DNA from: DATIJJ01 sp964612855
GTDB lineage: Bacteria; Pseudomonadota; Gammaproteobacteria; DSM-16500
Length of the DNA: 51,843 nucleotides
Direction of reading: 5' to 3'
Assembly (NCBI GenBank): GCA_964612855.1
Contig: CAZTDR010000009.1
Span: 1 to 51,843 of the forward strand
Numbering within the stretch: the first letter of the stretch is position 1; every line of letters begins with the position of its first letter. Below the pieces are notes generated by a model. That model ran no database searches, was not told the DNA's origin, and saw only the letters and a list, made by a program, of their open reading frames with translations. This document shows, in pieces, positions 1 to 7,780 of this stretch. Both the position numbers and the translations under genes were made by a program.

Positions 1-2
1 AG

Positions 3-188
3 CGTGTTATTGATCAAATCATGGATTTGAAAACTGACATGAATAAACGTTTTTCCCATTTGGAAAAACATTTTACATCGATTGAGCATCGCGTGATGGC
101 TCTTGAATCAACACTAGGTAAGATGAGCACAGCCCAGAATGAAATACGCACTAAATTTATCGATTACAGCTTTAATGTAAAAGTTTAG
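3..188 (+). pseudogene. 3'-truncated coiled-coil protein (relative of the gene at 47780)
   Basis: The frame is open from the window edge and ends with TAG at 186-188. The 61 visible codons are nearly identical to the middle of the protein at 47780-48145 (helical region with LEKHF, IEHRV, STLGKM and IRTKFIDYSF). Directly after IDYSF the sequence diverges, and the protein stops after NVKV. It therefore lacks the C-terminal membrane segment of its relative. It also lacks the short internal repeat VENRVSS that the intact copy has. Its 5' end is outside the window. It is probably a decayed copy from a related element; function unknown. Confidence 0.75.
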
Positions 189-331
189 ACGTCATCTGAC
201 GTGTGATCAACCAAATCAATCGCAACATATCCCAATTATTATGGAAACTCATTGCCAAATATTGCTAGAAAAAATTGCGCTCAAAAAAGTAACAAAACCG
301 TAAAATGTAATTTTAGATTTGCATTAATCTA

Positions 332-736
332 TCAAATTGAAGCTTCTAGTTTTAATTCTTTGGCTGCAAGCTCAATAATTTTATGCCTACCATGCCCAGG
401 ATTAATAACACTATGAGCTTTTACGATACCTACTTTTTCAAGCTCATTTATATCTCTTGAAACAGCAGTTATTTTTCTATGCGTATCTCTAGCCAAATTT
501 TTAATTGAATCGGGTTGTTGACGAATTCTATTAATTAAAATAATTTTAGCTTTACTTAAAAAATGCAACATATCCAAAGGATCTTCAAAAGTTAACGTTT
601 TAACCCTAGATTTAATTGGTTCTTTTCGATCTGCTGCACGCATAACAGATTTAACTGTTGCAAAAAAATCTTCAACAGAGCCTGTTTTTACTCTGAGAAT
701 GTCTTTGTTATTTTTTTTTCTTTTGGTGTTCGTCAT
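332..736 (-). CDS. TumA-like antitoxin / HTH regulator (134 aa)
   Basis: This is a small basic protein with a winged-helix region at about residues 65-125 (ILINRIRQQPDSIKNLA then a recognition-helix-like TAVSRDINELEKVGIV). That is the pattern of HVO_A0114/MarR-like regulators that act as antitoxins. It overlaps the end of the upstream gene (708-1040) by 29 nt, which is typical of coupled toxin-antitoxin translation. In the family, the toxin gene comes first and the HTH antitoxin represses the pair. Two matched inverted repeats upstream of the pair (1056-1137) are the likely binding sites. The family call rests on pattern and gene pairing; the regulator role is fairly certain, the partner relation inferred. 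Confidence 0.7.
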   Translation of the reverse strand: MTNTKRKKNNKDILRVKTGSVEDFFATVKSVMRAADRKEPIKSRVKTLTFEDPLDMLHFLSKAKIILINRIRQQPDSIKNLARDTHRKITAVSRDINELEKVGIVKAHSVINPGHGRHKIIELAAKELKLEASI

Positions 737-1040
737 GTAACCCCCTCCATTCAGCCTGGAACTGAACTTCTATCTCTTCAAAACTATTAAAATTCACCTT
801 TTCTTCTTTACCCATATAATGGCGGTGATGATAGCCATGGTCATTGTCATACCCCAATACCCTTCCGTTGTCATGATTATAGATGTTAGGGTTGATATAA
901 ACTAAGCTGTATCTTAACAAATTCCCTTTGCTATCTGTGCTAGCCCGCATCCTTAAAATCCCATTTCCCTTTTTGCTTGAAATGTTGACTGACTCGTCTA
1001 GCACTAAAATGGCCTGGGTAGTTTTTTTCTTTTTCACCAT
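708..1040 (-). CDS. TumE-family toxin (formerly DUF6516), 110 aa
   Basis: The protein has the layout of TumE-family toxins. A beta-rich N-terminus (RYSLVYINPNIY) leads into a central motif with the order D-N-D-H-G-Y-H-H-R-H-Y, followed by a C-terminal FEEIEVQFQAEW helix. In this family the histidine-rich centre is the conserved feature. It is the first gene of a two-gene minus-strand operon with the HTH protein at 332-736. The target is not evident from sequence. Mobile elements commonly carry such pairs for maintenance, which is the inferred role here. Start chosen at 1040. Confidence 0.72.
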   Translation of the reverse strand: MVKKKKTTQAILVLDESVNISSKKGNGILRMRASTDSKGNLLRYSLVYINPNIYNHDNGRVLGYDNDHGYHHRHYMGKEEKVNFNSFEEIEVQFQAEWRGLHDEHQKKKK

Positions 1041-1055
1041 ATCCTAATATTATAG

Positions 1056-1082
1056 CAGATTACACATACGATGTATTATCTG
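1056..1082. promoter_or_regulatory. Operator-like inverted repeat 1 upstream of toxin-antitoxin pair
   Basis: A 27-nt dyad with 12-nt arms (CAGATTACACAT, 3-nt centre, ATGTATTATCTG) that differ at only two pairs. The same dyad recurs at 1111-1137. It starts 16 nt upstream of the toxin start, so a protein bound here would cover the promoter. Probable TumA/TumE autoregulatory site. Confidence 0.55.
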
Positions 1083-1110
1083 ATTCCTTATGAAATAATA
1101 GCTATTATAT

Positions 1111-1137
1111 CAGAATACACATAAAATGTATATTCTG
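1111..1137. promoter_or_regulatory. Operator-like inverted repeat 2 upstream of toxin-antitoxin pair
   Basis: Second copy of the dyad at 1056: arms CAGAATACACAT and ATGTATATTCTG with one mismatch and a 3-nt centre. The start-to-start distance is 55 bp, about five helical turns, so two dimers could sit on the same DNA face. Confidence 0.55.
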
Positions 1138-1258
1138 AGGGTGAGCATAAGTGGCTTGGTTGTTTGATAACTTTGCCATGGACTCTGTAATCCCTTGAAA
1201 TTAATCAACTAATAACAAAAGAATTAATTTTGCTCAAAAAATGAGCGATAGGTTACAT

Positions 1259-1288
1259 AAAAGCCCGCGTGCAGTCATGCAAGCTTTT
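1259..1288. terminator. Possible terminator hairpin
   Basis: AAAAGC and GCTTTT arms enclose an inner TGCA/TGCA pairing. The hairpin lies in the 255-nt stretch between the toxin-antitoxin promoter and the S24 remnant. The T-run is short, so it is only a candidate. Nothing else is recognised in 1138-1393. Confidence 0.3.
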
Positions 1289-1393
1289 ATGATTAAATAC
1301 TAATTTTTATTTTAATTTAATTGGCAGCCATATTGACCAAGGTCTGCTATTTTTTAGCAAACTATTCAATACACCTTCATGAAGATGCTTTGA

Positions 1394-1852
1394 TTCAAAA
1401 CCGACAGCAAGGAAACGGTTAAAAAAGGCAGCAAAAAGGAAAAAGCTGAACAAATCCATCGAATACCATTAATTGAATGGAATCAAGTTGCAAATTTTGT
1501 TGCGAAAAAATTTGCAACAAATGAAAAACAAATATTTCTTCCAAATTTTTCTGTTGATAATGAAAATTGGTTTGCGCTTAAAGTAAAAGGTGACTCAATG
1601 ACATCACCATTAAGCAATAATAAAAATTTTCATGAAGGGGAAATTATCATTATTAGCCAAGAACAATCAGCAAAGCACGGTGATCATGTTATTGCTTTAC
1701 TACCTCATGCAAATGAAGCTACTTTTAAGCAATATGTTGTAGATAGCGGTATTGCTTATTTAAAGCCGCTTAATCCGCAATATCCCTTATTCAAGATTGA
1801 AAAAGGAACAAAACTTTTAGGGATTGTAAAAAACAAAATGCATTATTTTTAA
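1394..1852 (+). pseudogene. S24 peptidase (LexA/CI-type repressor) C-terminal half without its HTH
   Basis: The frame is open from 1394, just after an in-frame TGA, but its first ATG is at 1598. The residues before that ATG still match the family, so the gene has lost its 5' part. The peptidase half looks complete: the nucleophile is in KGDSMTSP, and the general-base lysine is in TFKQYVV about 45 residues later. The tail (PLFKIEKGTKLLGIVKNK) is the usual last strand. A phage-type or SOS repressor of this family needs the N-terminal HTH, so this is a remnant. If the ATG at 1598 is used, the product would lack the catalytic serine region. Confidence 0.7.
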
Positions 1853-1862
1853 TAATAATTTT

Positions 1863-2771
1863 TTAAGATTTAACTAACCTCATTTTGATACTAGGATCAA
1901 AAACTTGCTGAACTGTCTCTACATGCTTTCTTGAGTCGGTTCGACCAAAAAACCAATAATCACCTGTATAAGCATAATGAATCAGTTGCGCAAGATTACC
2001 CGTCAAAAGAAAAGAAACAACATTCATTACAGCATGCTTCCAACCCGAATTCGGGCGCTTTTCGTTTAATTCTGAATCGTTGCGATGCAATGTATTTATG
2101 AGACCTAGTTTAAACTTGGCTACCTCAAATTCGAGTTGAGTCGTTTTATTTTGAAGGGCACGGTGGAGTGTAAATGCCTCTATATCATTTTGGAGGTCTA
2201 AACTAAGGGTTTTTATCGTATCGCCTTTGGATACACTGGCTTGAGCTAATTTTTTCCCGTAGAGATTCATTGCCTTTAAATGTTCTTTCGCCTTATCCAT
2301 TGCTTCATCGTTCCAGGTAAATAATTGCGAAGGCAAATCGCTTCCCTTCTGCCCACTCATCTTATCCCAAGCACGCATAAAAGCATCTTGAAGCTCTTGG
2401 TTATGTGAGTTAACAAGAGTCAAAATAAGTTGGTAAAATTCATCTGGACGATCAATATAAATGGCTTCCAGTAAAGGTCTAGCAGAGTATTGGTAGAGAT
2501 TTCCTATTTGTCGATATTGAAATACAGGCTCTTCCCAACCACCCGTCGCCATTGCGGGATTAGCGTGCCACACCCTCATCCCAGTATCCTCTTCCATAAA
2601 ATCTGGCTTCCAATCCATATAAATAAAATTAGACTGTAATAAAGTTTCTAGATCTGCATAGGAATGAGCTTCTATAGCTTTTTTTGTAGAGTTAATTTTT
2701 GTATTGATATCCTTATCATTGTCTAATTCGCTATGTTGATTGCCATAGGGGTAAAGTATTTTGAGTGGCAT
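1863..2771 (-). CDS. Effector-like protein of unknown function (302 aa)
   Basis: I do not recognise a catalytic family. The start at 2771 is preferred over the upstream ATG at 2810 because AAAGGA stands at the right distance before it. The body is mostly helical (residues 150-240). Near the C-terminus a tryptophan-led hydrophobic stretch (AVMNVVSFLLTGNLAQLIHY) is followed by an aromatic GDYWFFGRTDSRKH motif. This resembles the C-terminal tail seen in many Legionella proteins of unknown function and in Dot/Icm substrates. That resemblance is from memory, not alignment. It stands alone between two remnants, with no operon partner. Secreted effector is an inference. Confidence 0.5.
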   Translation of the reverse strand: MPLKILYPYGNQHSELDNDKDINTKINSTKKAIEAHSYADLETLLQSNFIYMDWKPDFMEEDTGMRVWHANPAMATGGWEEPVFQYRQIGNLYQYSARPLLEAIYIDRPDEFYQLILTLVNSHNQELQDAFMRAWDKMSGQKGSDLPSQLFTWNDEAMDKAKEHLKAMNLYGKKLAQASVSKGDTIKTLSLDLQNDIEAFTLHRALQNKTTQLEFEVAKFKLGLINTLHRNDSELNEKRPNSGWKHAVMNVVSFLLTGNLAQLIHYAYTGDYWFFGRTDSRKHVETVQQVFDPSIKMRLVKS

Positions 2772-2834
2772 AGCTTTTCCTTTAAAAGATGAGAGACGAC
2801 AGAATACCAATAAAAGCTTAATATTTTCTTAAAA

Positions 2835-3264
2835 CCCCACTTTGGATGTGGTACCGAATTGCCTCAAAATAAATGTTACCGAAGACCTGTGGATAACCCA
2901 TGAAAAATAAGCAGTTGCCTCAAAATACATGTTACTGAGGAGGCTGAACATAATGAGGCAAATGAGCATGGAAAGACTCAAAATGAGGTACTTACGAGGA
3001 AGCCGAAAGGTCAAGGGTGAGGTATTAGACGAGCTCTGCCAAACGGATGGCTATCACCGTAAACATGCAATAAGGCTGTTGACCAAGCAACCCATTGGCT
3101 GGAGAGACAAACCGGCAGGCCGAAAAAAGAAATATGATCCCAAGGTGCTTTTAGCACCGATAAAGCAAATACGGCTTGCCACAGACCAAATGCGCGGTAA
3201 GCGCTTAAAGGCGGCATTGCCTCTTTGGCTGCCTCTTTATGAAAGTTCATTTGAAGCCTTATCA
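2835..3264 (+). mobile_element. Truncated insertion sequence
   Basis: Two near-copies of a CCTCAAAATA(A/C)ATGTTAC repeat (from about 2862 and 2915) precede the 5' part of a transposase gene, as expected for the left end of an IS. The transposase coding similarity stops near 3264, where another truncated gene begins on the opposite strand. The right end is missing. Confidence 0.6.
2953..3264 (+). pseudogene. IS transposase, N-terminal third only
   Basis: From ATG 2953 the frame reads MRQMSMERL, then KVKGEVLDELCQTDGYHRKHAIRLL. This N-terminal HTH segment belongs to DDE transposases with an integrase-type core annotated as ISNCY or IS481-like. After LWLPLYESSFEAL the family sequence ends. The frame then runs through unrelated DNA to a stop at 3309. 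The DDE catalytic core is gone, so no activity is expected. Confidence 0.65.
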
Positions 3265-3396
3265 TCAGGTATTGCATTCAATTTCTTGAGGAAAATAAGA
3301 TACTCCTAACTCTATATCATTCTCTTTTTTAAAATCCTCTGGGATGATCCGCTGAAAGCTTTCTTTTTTTCCTCCTATAATGAGACGAGCTTTCAT
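3265..3396 (-). pseudogene. 5' fragment of an unrecognised gene cut by the IS remnant
   Basis: ATG at 3396 is preceded by GAGGAAA. A 43-codon frame (MKARLIIGGKKESFQRII at its start) runs to a TGA that lies exactly where the transposase similarity ends. The simplest reading is that the IS inserted in this gene and a later deletion removed the rest of both. The family is not recognisable from 43 residues. The 155 nt between this and the MFS gene hold nothing I can name. Confidence 0.35.
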
Positions 3397-3551
3397 AAAT
3401 TATTTCCTCAATTGTATAAAATAATTAGTTTAGGCCAAATAGCATTCTATAATAAGAAAAATATTAGCTATGCTTTTTATAAATCGTTATTCAATTCTTT
3501 TGCTAGTCTATAATCTTTCAACTATATTCAGCGCATAAAAATTATGCGCTT

Positions 3552-4865
3552 TCATATATGAGAAATCACTGAACTATTTCTCACCAAAGTGGCAGATAAC
3601 AAATTTTTCCTTCGGGAGTAAAACAAATAAACACACCCAGTTATTCCAGGTAAAACTATCAACCAAGCTGGCGAAGCATGCGCACCATTTGAAAGATAAA
3701 ATAAAATTAATGGCGTTAAACCAGCCGCAAAACTGGCTGTCGTTTGATATAGCAAAGCAAAAGCCGTACAACGCACTTCTATAGGAAAAGTTTCAGCAAT
3801 AAAAGTAGGCACAAGACCAAAAAAACACGCCGAGGGAATAGAAGCCAGCAATTGAAATATTAATACTTGATTATAGCCACCATAGGTGAAGTAGTTAAAG
3901 TAAGGAAAAGCAATCATAGCAAAACCTAAAGCAACTATTAATATCAAAGATAATCTATTTACTCTCTCTGACAAAATCCCAAAAACTGGAATTAAGGCTA
4001 CAAGCAGCATAAGAGCAAAAGTATTAACCTTAAACGCCTCTTGCTGAGTTAAATGATTTATTGTTGTCATATGAATAGGCGCGTAAATAAAAAACGCAAA
4101 AGTAACAGAAACGCCTAACCATGTTAAAAGGCACACTCCAAATGATTGGATGGGATGATGTCGAATAAAACGTAAGCAAGATTTAATCAAAGAATTATCT
4201 AATTTTTTTCCTGCTGCTGATTGTAAAATAAAATCCATACTTTCGGGTATGGAGTATCTTACCCATAAACCAAACCCCATACCAACTAATGAAAAGATAA
4301 AAGCTAATCGCCAACTCCATGCAGGTAAAATGTGATTAGACATCAGATAAGTTAATAAAAAACAGACTAATGATGCGAGCAAAGTTCCGCTATTGATGCC
4401 CACAGCAGGCCAAGAGCCATAAAAATTACGCTTTTTCTCATTAGCACTTTCGATTACATACACTAAAGAGCTAATATATTCACCAGCAGCGACAAAACTT
4501 TGTAGTATTCGCATGAAAAAAAACAATAATACAGCAACAATACCAATTTTTTGGCAAGAAGGAATAAAGCCTATAGCTGCGGTGCTAAAACCTAAAAGAA
4601 AAATAGTTAGAATCAATATACGTTTTCTACCGGTATAGTCCGCGAACAATCCTAAAATTACGCTCCCTAAAGGCCGAGAAAGATAGCTAATAAAAAACAA
4701 GATAAAAACATTAAACAAATTGGTTGCTTTATTTTCTGTCGGAAAGAATGTGGATGCTAATATCTGTGACATAAAAACACAGATAGTCACATCATACATT
4801 TCAAGCAAGTTTCCTATTACTCCGCTCGCAAAGATGCGCTTTTCCGTACTAGATGATAAATACAT
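3552..4865 (-). CDS. MFS transporter, MHS/ProP-like (437 aa)
   Basis: This is a polytopic membrane protein with about twelve hydrophobic segments. It has the signature loop between TM2 and TM3 (GLFADYTGRKRIL), the general MFS motif G-x-L-A-D-x-x-G-R-K/R. The N-terminal GVIGNLLEMYDVTIC region is characteristic of the metabolite:H+ symporter (MHS) branch, whose members import organic acids, osmolytes or similar small molecules. The substrate cannot be read from sequence. It is the last gene of a minus-strand operon with peptide deformylase 4 nt upstream. It could be an exporter or importer coupled to that operon's function. Confidence 0.85.
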   Translation of the reverse strand: MYLSSSTEKRIFASGVIGNLLEMYDVTICVFMSQILASTFFPTENKATNLFNVFILFFISYLSRPLGSVILGLFADYTGRKRILILTIFLLGFSTAAIGFIPSCQKIGIVAVLLFFFMRILQSFVAAGEYISSLVYVIESANEKKRNFYGSWPAVGINSGTLLASLVCFLLTYLMSNHILPAWSWRLAFIFSLVGMGFGLWVRYSIPESMDFILQSAAGKKLDNSLIKSCLRFIRHHPIQSFGVCLLTWLGVSVTFAFFIYAPIHMTTINHLTQQEAFKVNTFALMLLVALIPVFGILSERVNRLSLILIVALGFAMIAFPYFNYFTYGGYNQVLIFQLLASIPSACFFGLVPTFIAETFPIEVRCTAFALLYQTTASFAAGLTPLILFYLSNGAHASPAWLIVLPGITGCVYLFYSRRKNLLSATLVRNSSVISHI

Positions 4866-4869
4866 TGGC

Positions 4870-5427
4870 TTACTCGCTGGTTGATTGCGCTTTCAATTTT
4901 AACTGTCCAGACTCAATTAGCTCGTCATAAAATCCCAATGACATACGGTCAGTTACTTTGTCTAAAAAAACGATCCCATCGAGGTGATCATATTCATGCT
5001 GAACAACTCGCGCATGTAATCCTTCTGCTTCGCTTTCTATTAAATTGCCCTTAACATCAAATCCCTTATAATAAATACGATTTGGACGTGAAACTTTTCC
5101 ACGTAAATTACCGACACTAAAACACCCCTCATAAGCTTCTTCTAACTCGTCAGTTAAAATTTGAATAGTGGGATTAATTAAAACGGTGTCAGGTATTGGA
5201 TGTAAATGGGTATAAATAGGGTGTTTTTTCATTCCAAACACAAGGATACGTTTATTAAAACCGAGTTGAGGTGCGGCAAGCCCGACACCTCCTTCGGTTT
5301 TTAAAGCAAAAAATAAAATATCTACGATATGATGCAACTCTTTACTATCAAATTCATCCTCACTCACTGGCGCGGATATTTGCCGCAGTGATGGGTTACC
5401 TAATTTAACAATTTTATATTCAAACAT
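4870..5427 (-). CDS. def: Peptide deformylase (185 aa)
   Basis: The enzyme removes the formyl group from the N-terminal methionine of new proteins in the cytoplasm. All three conserved motifs are present: GVGLAAPQ (residues 47-54), EGCFS (100-104, metal-ligand Cys102) and QHEYDH (143-148, metal ligands His144 and His148, catalytic Glu145). Length is normal. A chromosomal def normally lies with fmt. Here it lies on a mobile element between a sensor-like gene (12 nt upstream) and an MFS transporter (4 nt downstream). It is therefore probably an extra copy, possibly tolerant to a PDF inhibitor such as actinonin; that role is inference. Confidence 0.93.
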   Translation of the reverse strand: MFEYKIVKLGNPSLRQISAPVSEDEFDSKELHHIVDILFFALKTEGGVGLAAPQLGFNKRILVFGMKKHPIYTHLHPIPDTVLINPTIQILTDELEEAYEGCFSVGNLRGKVSRPNRIYYKGFDVKGNLIESEAEGLHARVVQHEYDHLDGIVFLDKVTDRMSLGFYDELIESGQLKLKAQSTSE

Positions 5428-5439
5428 TTTTTATCCCTC

Positions 5440-5991
5440 TTAATCGTTAGTTACAACCAGCTTTAAATGGCTTTTCTTATTCTTTTCTTCAATCAAATTA
5501 GCGCCATATTTAGCGTAAATATTAGAAAGCAATCCATAAGCATAATCACCCACAGCCATAAGTTCTTTTGTATGTTGCTCATAATATTGTTTCAATTTTT
5601 TATCAGTGCTGCGAGTCGCGTAAGAGTAAACAATATGTGCTTTATCTATTTTCCTTGCCAGGCAAAATCCCAACGTGAAACCGTAGTTCAATTCTTTTAT
5701 TTCTTTTATCATTTTGCTATGAGCACTTGGATAAGCTTGCTCCCACCAAAAAAACGTACCATCTTCATAATTTCTTGGCTTAAAACTTGCATCAAATCGC
5801 CATAACTCTTTTTCGATCAAATTGTACTCGACTGCTGGCGTTGAAGAAAAAACGATTATTTCGTCTTGTGGATTCAAAATAATCATTGCTATGTGCTCTA
5901 ACTTGAGCAAACCGCGCACGTTACTCAACTTCAATGATATTTCACTTTGATGCTTAAACAGCGCCTCAAGAATATTTGGATGCAAAATCAT
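5440..5991 (-). CDS. Unrecognised protein resembling a LuxR-type sensor domain without HTH (183 aa)
   Basis: No confident family. The order of elements (helical N-terminus, AMIILNPQDEIIVFSSTP strands, a tryptophan-rich middle ELWRFDASF...GTFFWWEQAYP, and a C-terminal pair of helices) resembles the N-terminal sensory halves of the LuxR-type proteins at 15873 and 23087. There is no DNA-binding helix-turn-helix. It is the first gene of the operon with def and the MFS gene. The start at 5991 follows immediately after a stop codon, and no strong ribosome-binding site is visible. A small-molecule-sensing role is a guess. Confidence 0.45.
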   Translation of the reverse strand: MILHPNILEALFKHQSEISLKLSNVRGLLKLEHIAMIILNPQDEIIVFSSTPAVEYNLIEKELWRFDASFKPRNYEDGTFFWWEQAYPSAHSKMIKEIKELNYGFTLGFCLARKIDKAHIVYSYATRSTDKKLKQYYEQHTKELMAVGDYAYGLLSNIYAKYGANLIEEKNKKSHLKLVVTND

Positions 5992-6060
5992 TTAGGCTGA
6001 CAACTCTTTTTTTGATCGCCCAACCGGCTGCAATCCCTTACTTGAGAATATTTTTGCAGA

Positions 6061-6347
6061 ATGCAGGATCATATCAATGATATTGCAAGCGCTCTGAATA
6101 TCGGTGTCGATCATCGAAATATTGTAGATACTTCCGACAACATACCGAAAATGCAACCGACTTACTTCTATCTGGGTTGCAGGATTTAGGTTACTTAATG
6201 GGTATCGCAAAGCAACTTAATCAAGACGCTTTTAACAATTTTTATCACTTAGAATTTCTTATTGCAGCGATTTCAAATTTATTGACCGCACTAGGCACAC
6301 TTAAATCAAATGCTGATTATATGCTAAAGAAACAAGAAGTATACTGA
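6061..6347 (+). pseudogene. Frameshifted small gene of unknown function
   Basis: Two plus-strand frames join into one helical protein. The first, from ATG 6061, gives MQDHINDIASALNIGVDHRN and ends at TAG 6187. The second overlaps it from about 6140 and gives NATDLLLSGLQDLGYLMGIA, running to TGA 6345. The composition is coherent only if the frames are joined. The bidirectional terminator at 6363-6388 directly follows, which supports a plus-strand gene here. Family unknown. The minus-strand open frame at 5992-6210 over the same DNA is less convincing. Confidence 0.35.
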
Positions 6348-6362
6348 ACAACTAAACCTAAT

Positions 6363-6388
6363 AAAAGCCCACAAATTCGTGGGCTTTT
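6363..6388. terminator. Bidirectional intrinsic terminator
   Basis: A perfect 10-bp stem, AAAAGCCCAC with GTGGGCTTTT, a 6-nt loop, and T-runs on both strands. It separates the plus-strand frame ending at 6347 from the minus-strand oxygenase gene ending at 6413. Confidence 0.85.
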
Positions 6389-6412
6389 TGGAAATCTTAA
6401 CAGCTAAAAATT

Positions 6413-7363
6413 TTATTTTCTCATCGCTCTGTATCTATCAAAAGATGCTTTCTGCCATTTCGCATAGCTAATACTGCCATCACTATGTTGATTCAATCTG
6501 TAACGTTCATCTTGATTTAATTTTGAATTCGACTTAATGACTGCGTTATCATCTGCCGAATAAAAAAGCGCAAAAGTAAAACGTTCAATATCGCCTCTCG
6601 CCTTACGCACCATATGTTTGGTTGCTTTAATTTGATCGTTAGAAATCATTTGACCAAATTCACCCACTTGAAAAAGTAAAACGCTCTTATCTAAAGCATT
6701 AACCTTTTCAAACTGATCTCTATCGCTTGGTACAATGTACAACCCGGCCTCTTCTGGCTCATCAATTTCTACTCCAGCACGAAAATAGTAAGCTGGAATT
6801 ATTCCTGTAAATACTCCATGATCCAAATGCGCCCCACACCAATCTGGATTTTCATTCGTCAGATCCCCTTCTTTATGATAGTGAAGCATTCTTCCATAAC
6901 CGACCAGTTTATCGTGCTCAAGTCCAACTTGATCATTTAATCCAATACTATCTAAAAGTAATTTTCCCGTGTTAAAAATCAATTCTCCTAATGCTAAATA
7001 AGGCGTTTGTAAGTCAACTTCTAAAGGCCACACATTTTTACTATGATCTGGAATAAAGGCATAAAATGAAGCCTTTTTATCATCCACCTGCCAAATCCCA
7101 TTACTATTTTTAAACCACTCTGCACCAAGCTCATACCCTTCCGTGTCGCCTGTATCTCTATCTGGAGCATATTTTTGTTTATCAGTATCATTAAGTGATG
7201 CAAACAGTCGCGCCGCTTTTATGTAAGCACGAGATTTATTTTCAAACTCTGGAACGCATCGAATACCCACAATTCCTTTTTGAAGCAGTGCGCTTTTTAG
7301 CTTGGCAATGACTCTCGCATTATCAGTAGCAACTAACTCATCAAAAGAAATTACATCAAGCAT
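6413..7363 (-). CDS. 2-oxoglutarate/Fe(II)-dependent dioxygenase, isopenicillin-N-synthase fold (316 aa)
   Basis: The double-stranded beta-helix core carries the iron triad H179-x-D181 (in CGAHLDHG) and H250 (in ATKHMVRK). The 2-oxoglutarate-binding arginine is R261 in RFTFALF. The N-terminal part (residues 1-110) matches the DIOX_N region. These enzymes hydroxylate, desaturate or cyclise small molecules; the substrate is not readable. The start at 7363 is used because AAAGGAG lies upstream; the longer frame to 7438 lacks support. It is divergent from the excisionase gene at 7475 and monocistronic. Confidence 0.85.
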   Translation of the reverse strand: MLDVISFDELVATDNARVIAKLKSALLQKGIVGIRCVPEFENKSRAYIKAARLFASLNDTDKQKYAPDRDTGDTEGYELGAEWFKNSNGIWQVDDKKASFYAFIPDHSKNVWPLEVDLQTPYLALGELIFNTGKLLLDSIGLNDQVGLEHDKLVGYGRMLHYHKEGDLTNENPDWCGAHLDHGVFTGIIPAYYFRAGVEIDEPEEAGLYIVPSDRDQFEKVNALDKSVLLFQVGEFGQMISNDQIKATKHMVRKARGDIERFTFALFYSADDNAVIKSNSKLNQDERYRLNQHSDGSISYAKWQKASFDRYRAMRK

Positions 7364-7474
7364 CACAAAGCACTCCTTTATTAATGCATACACTATTGAT
7401 ACTTTAAGTATTGATTTATTGTATACATATAGTATCATTTAATCTTTCCTTATTATTACATCCAAACTATTCAT

Positions 7475-7780
7475 ATGAAAACACTCTCATTAAAAGAAGC
7501 CGCTCTCTTTCTAAAAATGACCCCAGAAGGATTGCGAAAAAAAGCCATTGCAGGAAAAATTCCAGGAGCTAAGCCAGGAAAATGCTGGGTCTTTATTGAA
7601 GATGACCTTGCCGAATATTTGCGATCTCGTTATTCTAAGGCGGCTAAAGTAACACAGGGTGTCATTGAATCTGAAAGGAGGACAATATGGCACTCAACAA
7701 AAGAGGTAATACGTGGTGGATCCGCCTTAGTCACCAAGGAATCCGCTTACAACAATCTACTGGGACTTCCAACAAAGTAG
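7475..7780 (+). CDS. Excisionase-like HTH protein of the left element (101 aa)
   Basis: Residues 1-55 form a MerR/AlpA-type winged helix (LSLKEAALFLKMTPEGLRKK, then a KPGKCWVFIEDDLAEYLRSR wing). This is the form of small DNA-binding excisionases that sit before integrase genes. The 3' end overlaps the integrase start (7687) by 94 nt in another frame. The same overlapping arrangement occurs at 50427/50636 in the second element. It should direct excision and may regulate the integrase; the role is inferred from family and position. Confidence 0.72.
   Translation: MKTLSLKEAALFLKMTPEGLRKKAIAGKIPGAKPGKCWVFIEDDLAEYLRSRYSKAAKVTQGVIESERRTIWHSTKEVIRGGSALVTKESAYNNLLGLPTK

Noticed and set aside
5992..6210. 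72-codon minus-strand frame
   Set aside because: It has no ribosome-binding site and no family pattern, and it overlaps the plus-strand frameshifted gene that is backed by the terminator at 6363.
7395..7412. ATACTT/AAGTAT dyad between the oxygenase and xis genes
   Set aside because: The arms are only 6 bp, AT-rich and common by chance in this sequence; not strong enough to call an operator.
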